DNA from: Magnetococcales bacterium
GTDB taxonomy: Bacteria; Pseudomonadota; Magnetococcia; Magnetococcales; Magnetaquicoccaceae
Reading direction: 5' to 3'
DNA length: 64,000 nucleotides
Assembly: GCA_011089965.1 (NCBI GenBank)
Contig: JAANAU010000010.1
Location: 36,648 to 100,647, forward strand
Shown here: positions 61,201 to 64,000 of the stretch, in pieces
How the letters are laid out: every line of letters begins with the position of its first letter
Position numbering within the stretch: the stretch's first letter is position 1
Notes under the pieces: generated by a model
What the model saw: only the letters and a program-made list of their open reading frames with translations
The model's database searches: none
What the model was told of the DNA's origin: nothing
Position numbers and translations under genes: made by a program

Positions 61201-63532
61201 CAGCGTCAATTTCTCCTTCCAGGTGGATGCGGTCAATGATGCACCCCAGATCGCTGCCCCGACCCCGGTGAGTGCCACCGAAGATATCCCGGTCCCGATC
61301 ACCGGTTTTGTGGTCAGCGACGTGGATGTGGCCAGCGGCACCATGGAGGCCACCCTGTCGGCCCTGCATGGCACCCTCACCCTGACCACCGGCTCGGGCG
61401 TGACCATCACCTCGGGTGCGGATGGCTCCGGTTCCATGGTCTTTACCGGCACCCTGGCCCAGATCAATGCAGCGGTTGCCACCGTGACCTATCAGAGCAA
61501 TGCCGAATATGCGGGTGCTGAAACCGTCACGCTGGCAGTGTCGGATCTGGGCAATACCGGGTCGCCGGGTGCGCAGACCGCATCGGTTCCCCTTGCCTTC
61601 ACCGTGGCAGCGGTCAACGATGCACCCACGGTGGATGCCCCGACCTTGAGCGCCACCGAGGATACGCAACTGCCGATCACCACCCTGTCGGTCAACGATG
61701 TGGATGCCGGTGCCACGGCCACCGTGGAGGTGAGCCTGTCTGTGACCCGTGGCACCCTGGCCATCACCGCCAACTCGGGCGTGACGATCACGGCAGGTGC
61801 CGATGGCTCGGCCACCCTCACCATGCAGGGAACCTTGAGTCAGCTCAATACCGCCTTGAATGGCATGATCTATACCCCGACTGCGAACGATTCAGGGAAT
61901 GAGACCTTGACGGTCGTGGTGTCGGATCTGGGCAATACCGGTCCGGGTGGTCCCCAGGTCACCACCGTGCCCATAGCCTTTACCGTGTCGGCGGTCAACG
62001 ATGCACCGGTGATCTCCGGTTCGCCTGTCCCCTCGGTCACCGTGGATGTGGCTGCCCCGATCACCGGCTACACGGTCGATGATGTGGATGTGGGCAGCGA
62101 TCCGTTGCAGGCCACCATTTCGGTGTTGCACGGCACGGTCACGCTTTCGGCCGGATCCGGGGTGACCGTGACTTCGGGTGCCAATGGTTCAGCCAGTATG
62201 GTCTTTACCGGCACCCTGGCCCAGATCAATGCCGCCATTGCCACCTTGACCTATCAGAACGCACCAGCCGGCTATCTGGGACCAGAAACCTTGACCCTGA
62301 CCATCTCGGATCAGGGCAGTACCGGGGCAGGTGGTCCGCAGAGTCACACGGTCACCTTGGATTTCACGGTGGCAGCGGTCAATGCCCCGACCAACATCGT
62401 GTTGAGCAATACCCTGATGTATGAGAATGCCCATGCGGGTTCGGTCATCGGGGAGTTGACCGCCGTGGATCCGGAGGTTGGGGATACCTTCACCTTTACC
62501 CTGGAGGATGATCCTGCTGTGGTCGATGACGATCCGACCCGGTTTGCCATTCGCATCCGCGCCAGCGATTCACGGGTGTTCCTGGCTGTCAGCAACACCT
62601 TCACACCGGTTCAGGGCAGTTACAAGGTGACGATCCGCGTGACCGATGCCCGTGGTTTGAGTCTGAAAAAGCTCTTCACCATCACGGTCAATCCTGTACC
62701 GTTTGATCTGAACGCCGCAGCGGATGTGGTGCTGGGAGATGTCGCACCCAATGCCCATACCGCGTTCAAGGATATCATCGTGGCGTTGCGTACGGCTCCG
62801 GCTGCGTGGAGTGTCACCAATGCAGCCCTGCGTGATTTGATCCTTGGCAAACTGGAGCAGCAGTTCTCCACCAGTGGGCTGTTTCCCCAGAATCTGGATC
62901 AGGTGGTCAAACGGCTGACCGTTGAGGTGTACCCAACCGATGATCCCACCGTGATTCGCATCATGGCCCGGATCGGGGTGATCAACCTGATGTACAACCG
63001 TCTGCCGACCTCGGTCAAAGGGGTGTTCGATGGTCTGTTCGACACCTTTGCCCCGTATGCCGGCGGCTATACCACCGACATACGGATCCGTCTGGTGCCG
63101 GTGATCGACAATACCAACAAGACCATCGGCCTGGATCCGGATGCCTCGACCGTGGATGTTTTGCATCTTCAGATCATGCCGGAGATCCGTTTGACCGTGC
63201 GCACCCTGGTGGATGCCTACAACCTGGCCCGGCCTGATCTGAAGACCGTTGTGGATCCTTTGACCTTTTTCATAGGTGGCGGAGGCAAGGGACCAGGTGC
63301 GCAAGTGCTGGCCTCGGCTCTGGCTCCGTATGGCATGACTCCGGCCCAGGCCGTGGATCTGCAAAAAAGTATGAAAAATACCGCTATCCTCAACGGCGTC
63401 ACCGATCAGTATGTGCCAGGAGGGGATGGCAAGGTGATTCCCTTCACCCAGAGGTTTGATTATTATCTGCCTGGTTGGATTGATCAGTTGAATTTGGTAA
63501 CCGGGCAGGTCACCTTGAACCGTATCGATTGA
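46202..63532 (+). CDS. Giant surface protein: FecR domain, coiled coil, cadherin-like and VCBS repeats (5776 residues)
   Basis: Residues 10-30 form an N-terminal membrane segment (LVAILALAVLAVVGGYLLLA) without an obvious cleavage site. A FecR-type domain follows (about 73-205: FEGDQIITGNEARLILKM ... VATLGVRGTEGFV), then a Lys/Glu/Gln-rich helical region (about 270-640) and a Thr/Glu linker. Repeats begin at about 715: seven cadherin-like units (VTSAGSVTFAENG...VTNVNEAP), then from about 1424 eighteen VCBS-like units with one cadherin-like unit after the third. From about 3820 cadherin-like units alternate with groups of longer ATEDTP...DLGNTGPGG units (ten in all) to about 5500. A non-repetitive C-terminal domain of about 275 residues ends the protein. 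No RTX nonapeptides are present. Size, repeats and neighbours suggest a cell-surface adhesin exported by the adjacent type I machinery; the N-terminal anchor is unusual for that route. Confidence 0.88.
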   Translation: MGKLLRNKKLVAILALAVLAVVGGYLLLAPDGADKKKPIVVERAKVVPPDQKESQPSAEARKAPPEVKRDPVGTVSLFKGLVFASLDNNKRTLTDGAPVFEGDQIITGNEARLILKMRDEAVIALGPDSEFMIRDYRYAPKEAGSKGNLELNQGVVRFSTGKLGQMKNQPFKVVTPVATLGVRGTEGFVRLGAGKGKDREIEVITLKKEVLVWMDDAARSALPATSSLGEIHFSWSWSLIAEAQAVADVTKEPLSVKQGEKLTGSINKAPEVRKATRAELKAASMQTTVRKLSQEGINQLKKQAAQALVDQKAAPDLATAEALLTKHPDALQELIDKAEKKLEQELEKEIDQRLDQDEKLEKLDGQLKEKLGDEAYKKVKDAEERRTGKKEELRQENSQQLQDVLQDDKLVASAQEVEAERQRQKAQVTNELAEKIAAEKDPKKQAALQKELEKRHAEINKRSDQAIRNLVGTERASQVLQINAATAEQSRKVEEAYKQELDAAVPAERRAAFDAVQQERSRVLGDLATELQPLSLSRVSGLLQERIIQNSAPDVIAYAGAIANEVRAGATLEQVLQTRAAAVQEQRQQQARNMGVDYDAAKRNAQQTSTSDTSDTRTVAETETKEDKVEDTKTEEKDKTEKTGTTEDKSKVEEKTTTDTRQADSDPTKPTTTVASTTTSVSGLDPKPLDATSGRQTSSSGGGAGSTTTTTTTATVNLPPVMESQSFTVRENAPFQTVVGVLTASDPDQLDRSRLTFSLSDTSVFHLHPSTGQLTVFDATRLDYETNPTFTLTVTVRDSRNNTATATVMIRLTDVNEAPVIASGGSATFVENGTGTVYQAMASDPDSGDTRIWSLSGTDSALFAINQSGAVTFRQAPNFESPADTGGDNVYDVQVVVTDRAGLSSPKDVAITVTNVNESPAITSGTTANFAENGTGVAYQAQASDPDADDSQSWSLGGTDGALFQIDANGAVTFRQPPNFELPADAGADNRYEIRVTVADRAGLTASRDVTITVTNVNEAPTVTSAGSVNFAEGGTGTAYTATGTDPDAGDSITWSLGGADAARFTIHAMNGTVSFNQAPDFESPQDADGNNIHAITVVATDNAGLIGSKDVTITVVNGNDGPTITSSASVTFAENGSGSAYAATATDPDGGSALTWSLSGVDAALFAMDPATGVVTFRQSPDFEAPADNGADNRYQIRVTVTDGTTAVSQDVTITVTNVNETPRVTSGSAASLAENGSGVAYTATATDPDAGANLGWSLSGTDADLLTIHATTGEVTFRQPPNFEAPADSGSDNRYEIRVTVSDGALSVFQDVTITVTNVNEAPTVTSAGSVTFAENGTGTVYTATATDPDAGTTLSWSLSGSDAALFAMDATTGIVTFRQPPDHDSPMDAGADNGYAFRVTATDGGGLSGFKDVIVTVTNVNEAPVAQDDAATASEAGGVRNQTPGTQATGAVLANDRDPDANTTLTVVGIRTGSVIGSGTAGTIGTGLTGAHGVLTMQADGGFVYVVHEEDPVVEALAVGQSVTDLFHYTVSDGALQAGAVVTITIQGAADGPRAFGDSASATEAGGVANGTAGANASGNVLTNDRAIDAGSVLQVSAVQVGGVIGSGHGGAVGNALAGQYGALILQANGGFEYLVNDSHPDVEALRPGQTLTDLFHYQVSAGTLTDGAVVTITIQGANDAPVAVADAGSASVATAGTGSVLTNDTNIDSATLTVTGVRLGGSVGQGTAGSVGTALTGSHGALLLNANGNYTYTVDATSTAVRTLRVGQSLTDLFNYTISDGALSASATVTVTVQGGNDAPTITSAAAVTFAENGLGTVHTATATDPENDTITWSLSGPDASRLTIDPVSGAMGFVTSPDYETPDDANGDRVYQVTLTATDNGSPAASATQNLAITVTDVNETPEAIADAATAREAGGVANGTAGSPATGNLLLNDSDPDAQASLSVHAVRLGGVAGSGTEGTLGTPLQGAYGTLTVTANGAFVYAVNNSLSVIEALRTGQSLTDLFNYTVSDGTLTASAVLTITIEGANDAPTATDDTNSAARAGVGDNVPPGQTSGNLVTNDTDIEGQTLTVSVIRTGGVEGSGTTGTPGVALTGTYGALTVAPDGSYVYVINETLPAVLALGTGQTVNDTFNYTVTDGELTDQAVLTITVQGRNSGPVAVNDTGSAVEAGGVNNDTSGSRATGNVLTNDTDADSANLAVTAIRLGDVEGSGTAGTLGAPLTGNYGQLTLGANGVFAYVVHETLAAVEALRPGQSLTETFNYTVTDGELNDTATLTITIQGTDDAPLAVDDTRIVAKAGSGASAPGRLSSNALTNDTDIENDPLTVTAIRTGNVEGSGTAGGIGSNLAGAYGSLNVAADGSFVYTVNENNPAVLALGAGQTLFDTFNYTVSDGTLTDRAVITIAIQDASSAGAPVAVNDTATATEAGGSNNATAGSPGTGNVLTNDLDLDSTSLTVAAIRVGAVEGSGAVGSVGTALAGAYGGLTIAANGAFQYAVNETLAAVQALKPGQSLTDTFNYTVSDGALSDVGVITITIQGANDAPVATDDGASVTRSGVSATPGSASGNLLTNDTDAEADAMTVTALRTGGTEGSGTAGSIGAALTGTYGTLTVSANGAYQYTINETLPAVQGLGSGEILTDSFNYTVSDGLLVDLGGISVTIQGRNGPPVAANDTGSAREAGGTTNGTAGSRATGNVLTNDLDADSTTLTVSAIRTGDVEGSGTAGSVGTPVGGAYGQLTVGTDGSYAYVVNETLAAVEALKAGQSLTDAFNYTVSDGDLTDQAVLTITIQGANDAPVGVDDNRLVAKAGNGVGVTPGQVAGNVLTNDTDVESDSLTVTAIRTGGTEGSGTAGAIGTALTGSYGSLTLSATGAYVYTVNENNPEVLALGAGQTLFDRFNYTLSDGTLSDQAVLAIAIQGGGAGAPVAVNDSATAVEAGGTNNGTTGTPGSGNLLTNDLDVDSPTLTVTALRTGDVEGSGTAGTVGTALAGTHGQLTVQANGTFTYTINETLAAVQALKPGQTLSESFNYTVSDGTLTDSGVVTITLQGADDAPVATDDTASVTKAGNGVGVTPGSVSGNLVTNDTDVESDTLSVTAIRIGNTEGSGTPGALGAPLAGAYGAITVSATGAYVYTLNESAPAILALGVGQTLTETFNYTVAGGTLSDQGVLTITIQGSNSPPVAVDDSGTAIEAGGVNNGTAGTPASGNLVTNDTDDTTLTITAIRSGNVEGSGTAGVVGTPLAGAYGQLTVSASGTYTYVVDDNLAAVEALRSGQSLTDRFNYTVSDGAMSDQAVVTITIQGANDAPVGVDDTRIVAKAGTAPGVPAAETAGNVLTNDTDIESDTLSVAAIRTGNVEGSGTSGSVGAALTGSYGTLTMQANGSYLYTVNETAAAVQALGAGQTLFDVFNYTLSDGSLTDAALLSIAIQGGGAGAPVAVNDTATATEAGGTGNGTAGTNPSGNLLTNDLDADSPTLTVTGIRTGDVEGSGTVGTIGSALLGTHGQLTVAANGAWSYTLNNTLAVVEALKSGQTLTESFNYTVSDGTLTDTGVLTITIEGANDAPVGVNDTGTASKAGAGVGVTPGSTSGNLVTNDTDVESDTLTVTAIRTGATEGSGTAGNIGVALAGSYGTLTVAANGAFVYTINESAPAVVALGTGQVLSDIFNYTVADGNLSDHALLTITIQGSNQPPVAVDDTATATEAGGVNNGSAGSNPSGNLLTNDTDADSPSLTITAIRLGDVEGSGSAGIPGTPLAGSYGQITVQTNGAYQYTLNQSAVAVEALKVGQTLNESFNYTVSDGTATDTGRITITIQGANDAPTVTSAATASVAENSSGTIYTATATDPEGDGLTWSLSGVDAALFAIDPVTGALSFLVAPDFENPADAGGNNVYDVTLTATDHGSGALAGTLALAVTVTNANDAPTITLPTALTASEETPVNLAVTVADVDAGSNAIQVTLSVANGTLTLTPGSGVSVVSGSNGSAGLGFTGTLTQINAALSALTYRGATDYAGAELLTVGVDDLGNSGAGGPQTASASLAFQVDPVNDAPTVSAPTAVTADEDVTVSITGFAVADVDAGTGTIQATVATQQGGLTLAAGSGVTITSGADGAASITMTGTLAQINAAIATLAYRSQTDYAGSETVSVSVSDQGNTGSGGAQTASGSVTFTVAAVNDAPTIAQPTNLSVNEDAPLTFTTLSVADVDVGSGTMQLTLAATNGTLTLAAGSGVTLVAGGDHTANLTITGTLTQVNSALNGLIYQGNSNYYGAESITLTVSDQGNTGTGGAQSASATLSVTVIPVNDGPTVNSATSISVAENTTGTIYTATATDPENDAITWSLAGADAGLFAIDANTGAVSFLLAPDYEQPADSGGDNVYDLTLVATDNGTPVGSGQQAITVIVTNANDPPVITVPTTQTATEDTPVTIPVGVTDSDAGTNTLHVTLAVANGTLTLTPGSGVSLMSGSNGSAGMGFTGTLTQINAALSALTYQGGVDYSGQEILTVVVNDLGNSGPGGAMSATGTLTFQVSPVNDAPVVAVPTSVTATEDTPATITGFVVTDVDAGSGTMQVTVTALHGGLTLSTGSGVIVTAGADGQAVITFTGTLTQINAALVSLGYLGQTDHAGSETVSVSVSDLGNTGSGGALTGSGSVTFNVDPVNDAPTITQPAALSASEDTPLPITGLAVADVDVGTGVMQMVLTVQNGTLTLATGSGVSVTAGADGSASLTFTGTLTQINAALNGMSYLGSLNYNGNETLSVTISDQGNTGSGGAQSASANIAFTVAAVNDAPTVTSLPTLSVPENSSGTIYTATATDVENETITWSLSGADAALFAINPNTGEVSFLVAPDFENPGDTGGNNVYDINVVATDNGTPVQSGSLALAITVTNLNDPPTIAAPASVTATEDTPVGLTFTVADGDAGTGLIQATLAVANGTLTLNPGSGVTVTSGSDGSAGMTLSGTVAQINLALTNLTYLGNANYAGSEVLTLGVDDLGNTGPGGPQSASVNFSFQVDAVNDAPQIAAPTPVSATEDIPVPITGFVVSDVDVASGTMEATLSALHGTLTLTTGSGVTITSGADGSGSMVFTGTLAQINAAVATVTYQSNAEYAGAETVTLAVSDLGNTGSPGAQTASVPLAFTVAAVNDAPTVDAPTLSATEDTQLPITTLSVNDVDAGATATVEVSLSVTRGTLAITANSGVTITAGADGSATLTMQGTLSQLNTALNGMIYTPTANDSGNETLTVVVSDLGNTGPGGPQVTTVPIAFTVSAVNDAPVISGSPVPSVTVDVAAPITGYTVDDVDVGSDPLQATISVLHGTVTLSAGSGVTVTSGANGSASMVFTGTLAQINAAIATLTYQNAPAGYLGPETLTLTISDQGSTGAGGPQSHTVTLDFTVAAVNAPTNIVLSNTLMYENAHAGSVIGELTAVDPEVGDTFTFTLEDDPAVVDDDPTRFAIRIRASDSRVFLAVSNTFTPVQGSYKVTIRVTDARGLSLKKLFTITVNPVPFDLNAAADVVLGDVAPNAHTAFKDIIVALRTAPAAWSVTNAALRDLILGKLEQQFSTSGLFPQNLDQVVKRLTVEVYPTDDPTVIRIMARIGVINLMYNRLPTSVKGVFDGLFDTFAPYAGGYTTDIRIRLVPVIDNTNKTIGLDPDASTVDVLHLQIMPEIRLTVRTLVDAYNLARPDLKTVVDPLTFFIGGGGKGPGAQVLASALAPYGMTPAQAVDLQKSMKNTAILNGVTDQYVPGGDGKVIPFTQRFDYYLPGWIDQLNLVTGQVTLNRID
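50472..57657 (+). repeat. Tandem VCBS-type repeat block inside the giant gene
   Basis: Eighteen units of about 120-130 codons each have a core pattern GNxLTNDTDxxS, LTVTAIRTGxVEGSGTAG, GxYGxLTV, GQxLTDxFNYTVSDG and TITIQGANDAP. One cadherin-like unit interrupts after unit 3. From unit 4 two types alternate strictly: type A (EAGGxNNGTAGS) and type B (KAGxGVGVTPG). Confidence 0.85.
57659..62385 (+). repeat. Second repeat block: cadherin-like unit plus groups of three or four long beta units
   Basis: The order is one cadherin-like unit (TATATDPE... signature) and three longer units (start ATEDTP, middle GTLTQINAAL, end DLGNTGxGG), repeated three times, the last group having four long units. A diverged cadherin-like unit (62386-62700) closes the block. 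Long units are about 380 bp, cadherin-like units about 310 bp. Confidence 0.8.
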
Positions 63533-63595
63533 CTTGTGTGGTCTGACATCCCGGGCGGGGTGTCAGACCCGGGATGATTGTTGACAGGAGCCATC

Positions 63596-63650
63596 CTGGT
63601 GGGATCCAAGGGCAATGCCCTTGGTGGGGTTTGGGGCAACGCCCCAACAA
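63596..63650 (+). repeat. Isolated hairpin fragment of the MITE family
   Basis: GGGATCCAAGGGCAATGCCC and TTGGTGGGGTTTGGGGCAAC resemble the GGGGTCCAGGGGCAACGCCCC hairpin modules of the MITEs but lie just outside the left terminus of copy R9. It is probably a remnant of another copy, located about 60 bp after the giant gene. Confidence 0.6.
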
Positions 63651-63683
63651 AACAAATGACACATTCCAAAATGGTTTTTGTTC

Positions 63684-63808
63684 AGAGGCTGTTTGGTGAT
63701 TCCTGAGCCGAGCACATCCATCCAATTATTGAAAGAAAAGAGGGGGTCTGGGGGATTCATCCCCCAGGGTTTTCATGTTTTCATGTTTCATAAATAATTT
63801 ATAAATAT
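63684..63808 (+). mobile_element. MITE copy R9, interrupted (left half only)
   Basis: The left terminal repeat GAGGCTGTTTGGTGATTC is preceded by TCA as in R4. The stretch CCTGAGCCGAG, the CTGGGGGATTCATCCCCCAG palindrome and the start of the AT-rich core (ATAATTTATAAATATT) are present. Similarity stops at about 63808; the hairpin half and the right terminus are missing from the remaining window. The sequence that follows is different AT-rich DNA leading to a probable transposase start. Confidence 0.8.
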
Positions 63809-63942
63809 TCTTATTTTAACCCATTCTTAACACATTTCCAATGATTTAAATTTTTACGTTTTTCTAATATATTGATTTTATTGGATTTAATCAAGTAAGA
63901 TTCCTGGATTTTAAATGTAGTGCCATAAAATTTGAAAATATC

Positions 63943-63971
63943 TTGACAATCCGTCAAAATTATTTTATTCT
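63943..63971 (+). promoter_or_regulatory. Near-consensus sigma-70 promoter at right edge
   Basis: TTGACA (63943-63948) and TATTCT (63966-63971) are separated by exactly 17 bp. An ATG stands only 7 bp after the -10, so the transcript would be leaderless or nearly so if that ATG is used. Confidence 0.6.
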
Positions 63972-63977
63972 GGCGGC

Positions 63978-64000
63978 ATGTATATTAGACGAACAAGTAC
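63978..64000 (+). CDS. Possible start of an IS1634-like transposase (cut by window edge)
   Basis: The last 23 bases read ATG then codons for YIRRTS. Transposases of the IS1634 family often begin MYxRRT or similar. Only seven codons are visible, so this is weak. The AT-rich, gene-free stretch before it (63809-63977) and the broken MITE fit an insertion-sequence end. Confidence 0.3.

Noticed and set aside
63510..63760. Short minus-strand frames at the R9 element (peptide RLRNHQTASE)
   Set aside because: The peptide is the translated terminal inverted repeat and also appears at R4; no independent coding evidence.

Overview
The window is a chromosomal segment of a Gram-negative proteobacterium. 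The evidence is a set of lipoproteins, a secretin, an Mla-type lipid transport locus, a type I secretion system, Aat and DusB. Gene orders are mixed: dusB-ntrB-ntrC and a separate F0 cluster (atpI-atpB-atpE-atpF without F1 genes) look alphaproteobacterial, while dnaB-alr resembles gammaproteobacteria. A deep-branching, Magnetococcia-like lineage would fit, but that is inference; no 16S or marker gene is present.

Layout. 1-1303: a GAF-domain sensor fragment and engB on the minus strand. 1.5-5.1 kb: dusB-ntrB-ntrC, an overlapping nitrogen-regulation operon. 5.1-7.1 kb: the F0 sector of ATP synthase. 7.2-10.8 kb: mlaE-mlaF-mlaD and a TPR lipoprotein; the MlaF ATPase has lost nearly every catalytic motif except Walker A. 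10.9-15.4 kb (minus): dnaB, alr and a two-SPOR-domain membrane protein. 15.4-17.0 kb: radC and an ankyrin-repeat protein. 17.1-23.9 kb (minus): dedA, then a run of DUF2782 protein, MFS transporter, circularly permuted ATP-grasp, small ORF, membrane SMC-like ATPase and a PstS-like binding protein. 24.5-32.1 kb: murI, a 1329-residue protein with three ATP-grasp modules fused to an acylphosphatase, and polA. 32.4-35.4 kb: aat and an RTX/PPC exported protein. 35.8-39.3 kb: an AT-rich glycosyltransferase pair and a methyltransferase. 39.5-63.5 kb: a surface-protein export locus: an HlyB-like ABC exporter, an HlyD-like adaptor, a secretin lipoprotein and a 5776-residue FecR/cadherin/VCBS giant protein.

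A family of non-coding palindromic elements of about 130-290 bp occurs nine times between genes. One copy (24140-24426) is complete, with 19-bp terminal inverted repeats and a possible 3-bp TCA target duplication, so the family looks like a MITE. Copies repeatedly abut start codons; one appears to supply the mlaF start codon, and two in inverted orientation bracket the AT-rich glycosyltransferase pair. The copy at the right edge is broken, apparently by an insertion sequence whose first codons are the last bases of the window.

The most unusual features are the triple ATP-grasp/acylphosphatase protein, the degenerate MlaF, the secretin embedded in a type I secretion locus beside an apparently inner-membrane-anchored giant protein, and the MITE family. 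I saw no rRNA, tRNA or CRISPR array.
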